Below are positions 53,095 through 61,820 of a DNA stretch of 64,000 bases, one piece after another. Source of the DNA: Paenibacillus sp. Root444D2 (GTDB lineage Bacteria; Bacillota; Bacilli; Paenibacillales; NBRC-103111). The notes under the pieces are model-generated. The model was not told where the DNA came from, searched no databases, and worked only from the letters and a program-made list of their open reading frames with translations. The stretch spans positions 124,001 through 188,000 of the forward strand of contig NZ_LMEO01000050.1 of NCBI RefSeq assembly GCF_001426375.1, read 5' to 3'. Position 1 is the stretch's first letter. The number at the start of each line of letters is the position of its first letter. Made by a program: the position numbers and the translations under genes.

Positions 53095-54210
53095 TTATTG
53101 CAAAAGTGAATAAATATCGGTATACGTGTAGCCATGTGCCTCAGCAACAGCTTGGTAAGTAACATGACCTGCAACCACGTTGATGCCCTTTGCAATTGCT
53201 TTGTTATCTAAAGCTGCACGCGCATAGCCCTTGCTTGCTATTTGCACGCCGTACGGTGTTGTCACATTCGTCAACGCCAGCGTGGACGTACGAGCAACAG
53301 CTCCAGGCATGTTAGCCACCGCGTAATGAATGACTCCATGCTTCACATAAGTTGGTTGATCATGCGTGGTAATGCGGTCGATTGTCTCGATGGACCCGCC
53401 TTGGTCAATCGCTACGTCAACGATAACGCTTCCAGGGCTCATCATTTTGACCATGTCTTCGGTCACGAGACGCGGTGCTCGAGCTCCTGGAATAAGGACA
53501 GCCCCAATGACCAAATCAGCGCGACGAACAACCTCGGCGATATTGTAGGGATTGGACATAATCGTCTTCACGCGACCTTGGAACTGGTCGTCCAATTGAC
53601 GGAGGCGATCCGGGTTCAAATCAACGATGCTGACATCGGCACCAAGCCCGATGGCCATTTTCGCCGCATTCGCACCAACAATCCCCCCGCCGATGACAGC
53701 TACCTTACCCGGCTCAACTCCCGGTACACCGCCTAGCAGAATCCCTTTGCCGCCATGCGCTTTCTCTAGAAAGTGAGCGCCGATCTGAACGGACATGCGT
53801 CCAGCCACTTCACTCATTGGCGTCAGCAGCGGAAGGCTGCCATTGTCCAATTGAATGGTCTCATAGGCGATTGCTGTCACTTTATTGTGAGCTAAGGCAT
53901 GCGTCAATTCAGCCTCAGGTGCAAGATGTAAATACGTGTATAAAATCAAGCCCTCGTGAAAATAAATGTACTCTTCAGGAAGTGGTTCTTTCACTTTAAC
54001 GACCATATCTGCCGACCATACTTCAGCTGCTGAGGCAACGATGGTTGCGCCTGCCTCTGTGTAATCTTCATCCGAGAATCCAATGCTTTGACCTGCTAAG
54101 GTTTCGACGATAATGTCATGCCCTGCTTTTTTGTAAGATAGCACGGAGCTAGGCGTCATACCAACACGAAACTCATTATTTTTTATTTCCTTAGGAACCC
54201 CAATCATCAT
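53095..54210 (-). CDS. ald: alanine dehydrogenase
   Basis: 371 residues, full length. Interconverts L-alanine with pyruvate, ammonia and NADH. The N-terminus [19 protein letters not shown], catalytic Lys in [11 protein letters not shown] near residue 74, His in TYLHLAP near 95, and the NAD loop [20 protein letters not shown] near 172 are all in place. Supports alanine catabolism and, in Bacillus, sporulation. The start could be either of two adjacent ATGs. A PucR/AdeR-type regulator lies just upstream on the same strand. Confidence 0.95.
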   Translation of the reverse strand: MMIGVPKEIKNNEFRVGMTPSSVLSYKKAGHDIIVETLAGQSIGFSDEDYTEAGATIVASAAEVWSADMVVKVKEPLPEEYIYFHEGLILYTYLHLAPEAELTHALAHNKVTAIAYETIQLDNGSLPLLTPMSEVAGRMSVQIGAHFLEKAHGGKGILLGGVPGVEPGKVAVIGGGIVGANAAKMAIGLGADVSIVDLNPDRLRQLDDQFQGRVKTIMSNPYNIAEVVRRADLVIGAVLIPGARAPRLVTEDMVKMMSPGSVIVDVAIDQGGSIETIDRITTHDQPTYVKHGVIHYAVANMPGAVARTSTLALTNVTTPYGVQIASKGYARAALDNKAIAKGINVVAGHVTYQAVAEAHGYTYTDIYSLLQ

Positions 54211-54332
54211 TTTGCATCAGCCTCTCTTGACGATCCCATAAAAAATGGATCAATCTCTACTCGTCTCCAAGTATAAGACCGATCCATGGACGTTCCATTA
54301 GACAAATTGTAAAAAAAGTTAACAAATTCTTT

Positions 54333-55988
54333 TCACATTTTTATTTCGGGATTCAACAGCTGGTAAGCTCGTATCCCCACCTGCAGCGCCAAACGTTTTT
54401 CCGGCAGCATGTAGTCGGCTCCAAGGAGCTCCTCTATTTTTTCCAAGCGGTAATAGAGCGATTGTCGGACAATAAAAAGCTGCTGAGCAGCGATTTGCTT
54501 AGAACCATCCGTGTCGAGGTACACCTTTAGTGTTCGCAGCAGCTCGCTGCCTTTCACTTGATCATGATCGATGATCGGTCCCAGATACGTACGTACAAAG
54601 GATTGTAAAATATGTTTATCTGGGATATGAAATAACAATTGAAATACACCAAGCTCATCATAAAACTGTACCTTCCCTTGCAGTGTTGGAGAGAGCGAAA
54701 TCGCTTGAAGCGCCTCCTGGTAGCTTAGGTGAGCTTGCATAAAGCTTCGATAACTTTGTCCAACGCCAATGGTTAACCTGATCTCATCCTCGGCCTTCAG
54801 GTATTGAATAGATTGGAAAACCTGCTGAAGACGATCTTTAGACGATCGTTTTTTCGTTGCTTTATCGAAGGCTACAACGACGAGTCTATTATTTTTCAAC
54901 GTAATCAATGGATGAAAGGAATGCTGCTCAAAAACAGATCTTACGGCAAGTGAAAGATGAATACCCGAAGACTCCACACCCTCCTCTCCCGTGCTATCCC
55001 CCTCCGCTTGTTCATAGTCAAATTCGATCAAGATGACATGATAAGGAAGCTCGTTAAGCCGCTTAAATTCAGATCCAATCAATACTTTTATTTGCTCTTC
55101 GTCACGTATTCGCAGATGCAGCAGATCATCTACCCAAAGTGTCTGTGAATACAATTTACGCTCCTCGATATAGCGTTTGCGAAGCAAATCCTGTGCGATA
55201 GACAATGAAGCGGAGTCCAGAATTAAATACTCATATTCCTGCGGCTTTCGACTAAACACCAGGATGATATGCGCCCATGTTTTACCCATAGCCCCAACGG
55301 GTTGTACGATAACGGTTTGACCCTCATCTTCCATCACGGAAGGAGCCGCTATATTTCCGTTGTTCGGACTTTCGACGAGTCGACTTTCCAGAAAATCTAG
55401 CCACTGTCCAGACTCCCGGCTTCCTAAATGCGGGATAAACTTCGGCTGTCCATTCAGTGGTACATAAATAACTTGGGCTTTGGTACTGCTTTGCAGCAGC
55501 CCCAGTACATGGGAGACGCCTTGTGAAGATAGGGTCATTCGATGGAATTCACGCGATATTTTCTCCAAATCCTGAAGTGCTTTATGGTGTTGATTGATAA
55601 TATGCGCATGAATATCCTGCGTAATGTCAATGAACCGCACAGCTTGCGGAAAAATAATAAGCGGGAACTGATAGGATTCCGCCGCATGTATCCATTCTTG
55701 TGGAACTGAACTCAAGTAGTGTCCCATTTCAATGCAGAGGCATGACACGTTTTTATTGATCAACTGCTCCAAATATGTCATGAACAATTCCGTATCGCTC
55801 TTGAAGGCAGCCCCTGTCGTTAGGATCATTTCACCACCCTGTAGTAATTGTTCAAACTGTATCACTTCAATGATATGAACCCAGCGGACTAGACGCTGTA
55901 ATCCTTGTTTACCTGCCGCAATATAAGCTTTCTCGAAAGTGGGTCGTCCCAGCACTTCCTGTAACGTTAATTGATAATCTTGATTCAA
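54333..55988 (-). CDS. PucR family transcriptional regulator (AdeR-like)
   Basis: About 551 residues from TTG at 55988, which has GTGGAG 8 nt upstream; ATG at 56036 would add 16 poorly fitting residues. N-terminal PucR domain (~5-125; TLQEVLGRPTFEKAYIAAG), central GGDEF-like region, and C-terminal PucR HTH (SELLRTLKVYLDTDGSKQIAAQQLF...SLYYRLEKIEELLG). In B. subtilis the PucR-type AdeR activates ald; adjacency to ald here supports the same role (inference). Confidence 0.88.
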   Translation of the reverse strand: MNQDYQLTLQEVLGRPTFEKAYIAAGKQGLQRLVRWVHIIEVIQFEQLLQGGEMILTTGAAFKSDTELFMTYLEQLINKNVSCLCIEMGHYLSSVPQEWIHAAESYQFPLIIFPQAVRFIDITQDIHAHIINQHHKALQDLEKISREFHRMTLSSQGVSHVLGLLQSSTKAQVIYVPLNGQPKFIPHLGSRESGQWLDFLESRLVESPNNGNIAAPSVMEDEGQTVIVQPVGAMGKTWAHIILVFSRKPQEYEYLILDSASLSIAQDLLRKRYIEERKLYSQTLWVDDLLHLRIRDEEQIKVLIGSEFKRLNELPYHVILIEFDYEQAEGDSTGEEGVESSGIHLSLAVRSVFEQHSFHPLITLKNNRLVVVAFDKATKKRSSKDRLQQVFQSIQYLKAEDEIRLTIGVGQSYRSFMQAHLSYQEALQAISLSPTLQGKVQFYDELGVFQLLFHIPDKHILQSFVRTYLGPIIDHDQVKGSELLRTLKVYLDTDGSKQIAAQQLFIVRQSLYYRLEKIEELLGADYMLPEKRLALQVGIRAYQLLNPEIKM

Positions 55989-56122
55989 AAGAGTCACTCC
56001 ACTTTCTTTCCACTCATATCTGAAAGTTATCCACAACCGTCCTATTAGGCTGCTTGTGGATAATTATAAACCAACTGCTAAATGTCATCCGATCAAGCTA
56101 GTTTCCCTTCTAAGTTTACACG

Positions 56123-56161
56123 AAAAAAGCGCCTGTTTCATTAAGAAACAGCACGCTTTTT
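56123..56161. terminator. bidirectional terminator
   Basis: AAAAAGCG-CTGTTTC / GAAACAG-CGCTTTTT. Ends the lacI-GH88-DUF2264 unit on the minus strand. Confidence 0.8.
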
Positions 56162-56174
56162 ATTAAGCAATTTA

Positions 56175-57326
56175 TTATAACGCTTTATCAATGGCAACGG
56201 TTTGCCCTGACCATACCTTTTGAGACGTCCAAGGGGTTTCTGCCCCCTGCCAAAATTCGTCATCTGCTGGCAATCCTAGCGGGAGGAAAACAGCATTACA
56301 TAAGTATAGACTGCCCGTAGAGATATATGTTTCGCCAAGCTCAGGCTGATGTCCGCAAAGTCCAATCTTCAGCCAGCCAGCCTCATCGAAAGTGCCTGGG
56401 GCTTCAATCAGCCTGCGGATGACCGCGCTTAGCGCAGATCTTACTTGAGCAGGCGCAACACCTTCCGGCAATTCACGCCGTAGTGCAATGTGCGCTAGCG
56501 ATTGAAATGCGCCAAAACGGTAGGCAAGCGACCGACCCGTGACAGGAAACGTTCCCTCCGGTGAAATCGATCGTTCTTGCAAGGCAGCATAGCGCTGCGC
56601 TCTAATCAAAATATTCTCGCGCATACCCGCCCAATCAACATCATGCCCATGTACATGCTCAATGATATCAACTAACATGGGTTGAATCACGAAGCTGTTG
56701 TAATAATCGGCATGATAGTGGACCCCATCACCGTACATCCCATCACCAAGGTACCACTGCTCATGCTGTTTGAGGGCAAAGTCAACGCGCATTTTATCCC
56801 AATCTTCGCCCATTACACCTAAAGCCGTTTCGGTCATAGCTGCAAATAAGAGCCAGTTGTTGAAAGCCGGTTTGCGCGTTCTTGTTGCCTTCATAGCTTT
56901 CACCAGATTGCCCTTAACGCGACTGTCCAAACGATGCCACAGTGTGTTAGGGGCTCTTAGAATCGCATTAGCCAGAAATGCCGTATCTACAATCGGCTGT
57001 TGGCCATGGGAAAAGTTCAAAAAATCAGGAGACTCCGGATCTGTCGCCGCGTCAAGACCTGCTCGGACCAGCTCGCCATAGTGAACGCGAAGCTTCTCTT
57101 CCTCAGCGTCCTGAGCTGGATTTTCTAACCACGGTGCCATGCCTACCAGTGTCCGCGCTAATGCCTCTAGATGCGAGTACTGGAGCTGCTCTTCTTTCTT
57201 ATTCTCTACTGGCATTGTTGCGCGCAGCTTTCTGGATGCCAATGCTTTAATCATAGGGTCAGCGATACGAAGCATCGTAGCCAACCAATATGCACGGTCA
57301 TTGCCGGCTGCAGCGCGATTATTCAT
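56175..57326 (-). CDS. DUF2264 protein
   Basis: 383 residues. Helical (alpha/alpha-barrel-like) with YSHLEALARTLVGMAPWLE near residue 52, NFSHGQQPIVDTAFLANAILR near 105, and WYLGDGMYGDGVHYHADYYNS near 190, the conserved DUF2264 core. DUF2264 genes are usually near polysaccharide-degrading enzymes, and some are suspected hydrolases; no activity is asserted. Its start overlaps the GH88 stop by 8 bp (ATGAATAA), so the two are coupled. Confidence 0.85.
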   Translation of the reverse strand: MNNRAAAGNDRAYWLATMLRIADPMIKALASRKLRATMPVENKKEEQLQYSHLEALARTLVGMAPWLENPAQDAEEEKLRVHYGELVRAGLDAATDPESPDFLNFSHGQQPIVDTAFLANAILRAPNTLWHRLDSRVKGNLVKAMKATRTRKPAFNNWLLFAAMTETALGVMGEDWDKMRVDFALKQHEQWYLGDGMYGDGVHYHADYYNSFVIQPMLVDIIEHVHGHDVDWAGMRENILIRAQRYAALQERSISPEGTFPVTGRSLAYRFGAFQSLAHIALRRELPEGVAPAQVRSALSAVIRRLIEAPGTFDEAGWLKIGLCGHQPELGETYISTGSLYLCNAVFLPLGLPADDEFWQGAETPWTSQKVWSGQTVAIDKAL

Positions 57327-58434
57327 ACCAGTAGCCTCTGATTCCTTTTTCCAATCTAACCAAGGCCTCTAAATAGTAGTAATCGCCCCAAATCACGAAA
57401 TCATCAGGTGCCGCTCCGCCGCGAACGCTATAAGAACCGCGCTCGATGAAGCCTTGTGCATCCGGCTTGCTTGCGTAAGTTTTCACTAAGCCAGCCATGG
57501 AGCGCTGTATCGCATTTTCCAAATAACCGCGATCTGCATCATCTGCCGGTAAATGCTCTAATATTTCCAAAGCTCCTGCAGAAGCAATGGCTGAAGCTGA
57601 GCTGTCCCGCTTCGTTTCTACGTTCACAGGCGCATTGAAATCCCAGTAAACAACATCATCCTGAGGCAAGCGGTCAAAGAAATAACGTGCCAAGCGTTTG
57701 GCTGTTTCTAGATAAAGCGGGTTCTTGGTGTAGTGGTAAGAAAGTGCGAATCCATAAATCCCCCAGGCTTGGCCTCGTGTCCACGTAGAACCATCGCTAT
57801 AACCCTGCGCAGTCCCGCCATGAAGAGGTTCACCATTCTCTTGATCAAAGTAGAACGTATGATAGGAAGAATCATCGCCACGAACCAAATAGCGGCGGCT
57901 CAAATCCGCATGAATCATGGCAACATCCTTGTATTTGGCATCGCCTGTTTGCTCGTAAGCCCAGTACAGCAAGGGTAAATTCATCAAACAATCAATGATG
58001 ATACGGCCCCCATTTTCTTTATCACCTTCAGGACCCCAAGCTTGAATGTATTGACCCTTCGGTCTCCAGCGCTTCATCAGCACATCAGCAGCTTGCAGCG
58101 TAAGTTGTTTCGCAGCTTCATCTTTCTCAATGATCCATTGCGCTTTAGAAGATAAAGAATATAAGAACCCAATATCGTGATGGTCTAGTGCTACATTGTT
58201 TTCAAGTCTTTGCTTAAAGTTTGCAACTGTCTTCTGAGCGGCTTGCTGGAACGCTTTGTCACCGCTATATTCGTAGCCTAACCACAAAATACCCGACCAA
58301 AAGCCGTCTGTCCAATCTGTATTCGGATTCAAATGATACACATCATTCTCGCTTACGTGAGGAAATAAGTCCCCAAAACGTTCAATATTCAATCTCGTTT
58401 TTTGCAAAGCATCTTCAATGGCTTGTTTCCACAT
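57319..58434 (-). CDS. unsaturated glucuronyl hydrolase (GH88)
   Basis: 371 residues, (alpha/alpha)6 barrel, no signal peptide. Catalytic aspartates fit the characterised enzyme: Asp87 in LDHHDIGF and Asp148 in GRIIIDCL (Asp88 and Asp149 in the Bacillus sp. GL1 enzyme). Hydrates and cleaves the 4,5-unsaturated uronic acid left by polysaccharide lyases. The RBS lies in the end of lacI, 7 bp upstream. Middle gene of lacI-GH88-DUF2264. Confidence 0.92.
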   Translation of the reverse strand: MWKQAIEDALQKTRLNIERFGDLFPHVSENDVYHLNPNTDWTDGFWSGILWLGYEYSGDKAFQQAAQKTVANFKQRLENNVALDHHDIGFLYSLSSKAQWIIEKDEAAKQLTLQAADVLMKRWRPKGQYIQAWGPEGDKENGGRIIIDCLMNLPLLYWAYEQTGDAKYKDVAMIHADLSRRYLVRGDDSSYHTFYFDQENGEPLHGGTAQGYSDGSTWTRGQAWGIYGFALSYHYTKNPLYLETAKRLARYFFDRLPQDDVVYWDFNAPVNVETKRDSSASAIASAGALEILEHLPADDADRGYLENAIQRSMAGLVKTYASKPDAQGFIERGSYSVRGGAAPDDFVIWGDYYYLEALVRLEKGIRGYWYE

Positions 58435-58441
58435 GATCGAT

Positions 58442-59473
58442 TCACTCCGTTTTCAATAATTTGGTTGATTCTCGTTCTATGAATGTAAGCGGGACCTCAA
58501 TCTCTCGTTCCTCACCAGACTCAGCCTTATTTCCAAATTTATGTAGCAGCTTGTTAATGGCCGTTTGAGCTTGATAGCTATAAGGAATGTCCCAGCTAGA
58601 TATACCCGGATAACTGTTTTTAGCTATATAATCGTTATTAATTCCAATAATCTGTAGCTGGTTTGGAATCTCAATTCGCAGCTTATTGGCTGCCGATAAG
58701 ATTCGTAAGGCTACATGGTCATCAAAAGCAACGATGCCTACGGGTGCCACATGGCGCTGCAGCAAGCTTGTAAGAAAAGCTTCAATATCCAAATCCTTGG
58801 TAGTGTCAACGATCTCATGAATGACATCGCTTGCATATTGCTGGATCCCGGCATTGAAACCCATGCGGCGCTGTTCGTCGATGACTTTTGAACCTTTACT
58901 GCCTACGTAGCAAAGCGCTCTACAGTCACGTTCCACCAACAATTTAGTGGATTGTTTGCAAGCCTCAGCAAAGCCTAAATTCACTGCACCTAACGCAATA
59001 TCCTCCGGCCAGTTCCAACCATTGATAAGAACTAACGGCGTACCGCTGTTTACGATTGACCTTGTAGATTCGAAGCCCATTGCTAAACCATGACATATCA
59101 ATCCGTCTACCCTACGCTGCAGCAAAACTTCCAGATTTCTCCGCTCAATATCCGGATCGAATCCCCCTGATGAAAATACAGATAAATGATACCCCGCATT
59201 ATGTGCCTCAATCTGCAAATGTTCGGCGAGCTGTCCATAGTAATTCGTTAACCCTGGTAAGATGAGACCGATCTCATACGTTTTACTGCGACTTAACCCC
59301 GCTGCCATCGTATTCCGCCGATAACCTAATTGCTCAGCTGCCAATTCGACCTTGCGAATCGTCTCTTTGGACGAACGAATACCACCTCGATTCAGCACAT
59401 TGGAGACTGTGGCAATGGATACTCCTGCTGCTGCTGCCACTTCTACAATTGTGACTTGTTTGGGCTTGTTCAT
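58442..59473 (-). CDS. LacI family transcriptional regulator
   Basis: 343 residues. N-terminal HTH and hinge TIVEVAAAAGVSIATVSNVLN, then a periplasmic-binding-like effector domain (~60-335). First gene of the uronide operon. Two operator-like palindromes lie 22-70 bp upstream, so it probably represses itself and the operon until an oligosaccharide or sugar acid binds. A similar site lies at 41034, near another glycan operon. Confidence 0.93.
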   Translation of the reverse strand: MNKPKQVTIVEVAAAAGVSIATVSNVLNRGGIRSSKETIRKVELAAEQLGYRRNTMAAGLSRSKTYEIGLILPGLTNYYGQLAEHLQIEAHNAGYHLSVFSSGGFDPDIERRNLEVLLQRRVDGLICHGLAMGFESTRSIVNSGTPLVLINGWNWPEDIALGAVNLGFAEACKQSTKLLVERDCRALCYVGSKGSKVIDEQRRMGFNAGIQQYASDVIHEIVDTTKDLDIEAFLTSLLQRHVAPVGIVAFDDHVALRILSAANKLRIEIPNQLQIIGINNDYIAKNSYPGISSWDIPYSYQAQTAINKLLHKFGNKAESGEEREIEVPLTFIERESTKLLKTE

Positions 59474-59494
59474 ACTTGTTTCAACTCCGTTTTA

Positions 59495-59510
59495 TGTTAA
59501 ACGTTTAACA
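59495..59510. promoter_or_regulatory. LacI operator 1
   Basis: TGTTAAACGTTTAACA, a perfect 16-bp palindrome with the central CG typical of LacI-family sites, 22 bp upstream of the lacI start. Confidence 0.8.
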
Positions 59511-59527
59511 TCCTCTATTAGCTTAAA

Positions 59528-59542
59528 TTGAAACGTTTAACA
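59528..59542. promoter_or_regulatory. LacI operator 2
   Basis: TTGAAACGTTTAACA, one near-perfect and one perfect half-site of operator 1, centred about 32 bp (three helical turns) further upstream. Confidence 0.7.
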
Positions 59543-59568
59543 TGTCAAGAGAAAATGCAGCGCTTTTT

Positions 59569-59616
59569 CCAAAAAAAAAGACCGAACACCCTCCTTCGAA
59601 GGTAGTTCGATCTTTC
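59569..59616 (-). terminator. terminator of the binding-protein gene
   Basis: AGATCGAAC..CCTTCGAAGG..GTTCGGTCT hairpin followed by nine T on the minus strand. Confidence 0.8.
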
Positions 59617-59626
59617 AGTTATCGCC

Positions 59627-60973
59627 TTATTTTTTGTTTTTCTCCAAAATGGCATTCGCATCCTTGCGGAATTTGGCTGCCGCTTCTTCAACCGTTGTTT
59701 TCTTATACAGGATCTGCTCGCTCGTCGCTTTTAACAGCTTCTCAATTTCGATAGATCCTACTGGATTTGGTGGATCCATTTGACTGCTGTTTTGTTCAGC
59801 CCACGCCACATAGTCAAAGATTTTGACTTCATTCGGTGATAAGAGCGGCTTCAGCGCATCCTTCACTTTGGAGGATACTGGAACACCGCGGTCACCTTTA
59901 ATCAATTTGTTCGCTTCGATATCATTCACGAAAAAGCTGATAAACTTCGCTGCTTCTTCTTTTTGCTTGGAGTTATTTGTAACTGAGAAATACATGCTAG
60001 GCTTCAAAAACAAACCTTTATTACCGTTACGGCCAGGAAGCGGGAATAATTCAAGCGGACGATCTTTGATCAAATTGGCTACTGCCAAAAATTGGTTAGA
60101 CCAGCCATTACCGGTAATTGCATTACCTAGTAAGATTTCATCTTCTTCCGCTACGCCTTTCTTCTGTGACTCTTTGTCGAGTGAAAGGATATAGCCGGCA
60201 TCGTACCATTTTTGATAACGCTTGAAGTAGTCAATTAGTGGCTTGTCATCAGAAAAACCAAGTGCCGTTCCATCTGCATTGTACATTTTTTGATCGATCG
60301 TTCTGAGATAATACGGGAAAAACACTTCATGACGGACACCGAAACCACCTATTTGTTTGCCGGCTGCTTTGGCTTTGGCTGCAATTGCGTCGTAATCTTC
60401 CCAAGTCCAATCTTTTCCTGGGATAGTGATTCCTAGGCTTTTGAACGTATTCACATCTAATGTCGTATTTAACGCATTAACCCCCAAGTTCATAGCCACA
60501 AGTTTCCCTCCGACTTCACCGCCGGATAACGCATTAGGGCTGATTGAAGAGACATCGAGAAGGCCATTTTTCGTATAAGGTGTAAGATCAGCTAACTGAT
60601 TTTTCCCACCATACTGTGAAAGGTAAGAGATATCCATCTGGATAACATCAGGCAATTGGTTTGCTGAAGCCTGAGGAGCAAGCTTTTTCCAATAGTCGTC
60701 AAATGGTGCGTATTCCGCTTCAATTTTTACATTTGGGTGCTGTTTCTCATAAAGCTCGATAACTTTCAATGTGTAATCATGACGCGCTTGCCCTCCCCAC
60801 CAAGCAACACGAAGCTTAACAGGATCTTTACTTGGTGCGGTGCTCGGTGCTGTCGTCGCTGTTTTGGACGGTTCGCTGCTAGCTGCTGGTGTTAACGTTT
60901 TAGTGCCTGTGGAGCAAGCTACTGCCGTGAACATCATAGAAAGCGACAGAGCTAAGGTGAAAACTTTTTTCAT
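59627..60973 (-). CDS. orphan extracellular sugar-binding lipoprotein
   Basis: 448 residues, solute-binding family 1. Signal peptide with lipobox TAVAC (Cys20) and Thr/Ser/Pro linker. Core: YEKQHPNVKIEAEYAPFDDYWKKL, DVIQMDISYLSQYGG, and GVRHEVFFPYYLRT. Its own terminator follows, and neither permeases nor ATPase are next to it. It may deliver uronides or oligosaccharides to permeases elsewhere, such as those at 43850-45594 (speculative). A cre-like site lies upstream. Confidence 0.9.
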   Translation of the reverse strand: MKKVFTLALSLSMMFTAVACSTGTKTLTPAASSEPSKTATTAPSTAPSKDPVKLRVAWWGGQARHDYTLKVIELYEKQHPNVKIEAEYAPFDDYWKKLAPQASANQLPDVIQMDISYLSQYGGKNQLADLTPYTKNGLLDVSSISPNALSGGEVGGKLVAMNLGVNALNTTLDVNTFKSLGITIPGKDWTWEDYDAIAAKAKAAGKQIGGFGVRHEVFFPYYLRTIDQKMYNADGTALGFSDDKPLIDYFKRYQKWYDAGYILSLDKESQKKGVAEEDEILLGNAITGNGWSNQFLAVANLIKDRPLELFPLPGRNGNKGLFLKPSMYFSVTNNSKQKEEAAKFISFFVNDIEANKLIKGDRGVPVSSKVKDALKPLLSPNEVKIFDYVAWAEQNSSQMDPPNPVGSIEIEKLLKATSEQILYKKTTVEEAAAKFRKDANAILEKNKK

Positions 60974-61007
60974 CTCTATTCCTCCCCTACATGAGTCGAT
61001 CGAATTT

Positions 61008-61021
61008 GGGTAACGCTTACA
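61008..61021. promoter_or_regulatory. cre-like site upstream of the orphan binding protein
   Basis: On the minus strand TGTAAGCGTTACCC, 12 of 14 to the cre consensus, 35 bp before the start codon. Confidence 0.55.
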
Positions 61022-61228
61022 TGTTTATTATCCAACTTTCGGAAGGAAAGATTAATGCAGAAAATAGTGGTGTTTGTTCAAAAAACAGTGATCATTTATT
61101 CCAATCTAAAAAAAGACTTCTATACCTGACATTCGTCCATACATTTCAAATGCCATTGTAATACAATAGTCTATTAATGCAGAAGGGAACGAAGGAGCCT
61201 TCAATTACGATGAAAGGGGTGACTGAAT

Positions 61229-61339
61229 ATGGGATATCCAGCAGAAGTAGCAACAGCGGGCTACGGCGGGTCTAGTGCAGCAGCAATATTGGTTCTATTT
61301 GTTCTATTGGTTATTATTACAATGACTTTTGTATGGTAA
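61229..61339 (+). CDS. YjcZ-type small sporulation protein
   Basis: 36 residues: a Gly/Ala-rich head (AGYGGSSAAA) followed by one hydrophobic helix (ILVLFVLLVIITMTFVW). This matches the YjcZ family pattern of a glycine-rich start and LIVVLFILLIIVG-type helix. RBS AAAGGGG 8 nt before the ATG. A perfect terminator follows at 61368. Likely a spore-associated membrane micro-protein. Confidence 0.82.
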   Translation: MGYPAEVATAGYGGSSAAAILVLFVLLVIITMTFVW

Positions 61340-61367
61340 TAGGGCGTATTCTGTAACAATAAAATTC

Positions 61368-61398
61368 AGATCCACAGCACTCGCTGTGGATCTTTTTT
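61368..61398 (+). terminator. terminator of the YjcZ-type gene
   Basis: AGATCCACAG / CTGTGGATCT, 6-nt loop, T-run. Confidence 0.9.
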
Positions 61399-61500
61399 CA
61401 GTGATCATTTACATAAAAAAAAAATAAAACCTATTGCACTTTTCTTACGTAATACTGTTTATGCATGACATTCTTTCAGGGTTAGGGAGGTTTCTTGCCT

Positions 61501-61593
61501 ATGACAACGACACTCTATTTTCACCAAACCGCTTCGATCCGGGACGCTATCTCCATGTTGGTCTGGTATCTGCGAAAGAAGCGAAGAGCGTAA
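61501..61593 (+). CDS. 30-residue cationic micro-protein (candidate)
   Basis: ATG with AGGGAGG 10 nt upstream. The peptide has an amphipathic middle (ASIRDAISMLVWYL) and a basic tail RKKRRA. It is followed by two more tiny frames: 61595-61642 (15 residues, 1-bp gap) and 61639-61713 (24 residues, ATGA overlap). A terminator lies at 61681. The arrangement resembles a translationally coupled micro-operon, but chance cannot be excluded. No family recognised. Confidence 0.4.
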   Translation: MTTTLYFHQTASIRDAISMLVWYLRKKRRA

Positions 61594-61680
61594 CATGACT
61601 CGTATCCCTACGAAAAAAATACATCCGGATGAACACCTATGACGTCCAGCAGGACGCTAACGTTTATCTGGGTTGAGTGG

Positions 61681-61728
61681 AAAAAGGCTGCTCCTCTGAA
61701 GAATTTCTTCTAGAGATGCAGCCTTTTT
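61681..61728. terminator. bidirectional terminator
   Basis: AAAAAGGCTGC..CTCTGAAGAA / TTCTAGAG..GCAGCCTTTTT. Ends the micro-ORF transcript. Confidence 0.85.
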
Positions 61729-61820
61729 ACTGTTTGTAAGGAATTAGTAGCTCTAACCTGAAAAAAGCAAACAAAAAACCGCCCATGCTTGGACGGTCTA
61801 CCTTCGTATAGCTTTTCAAC

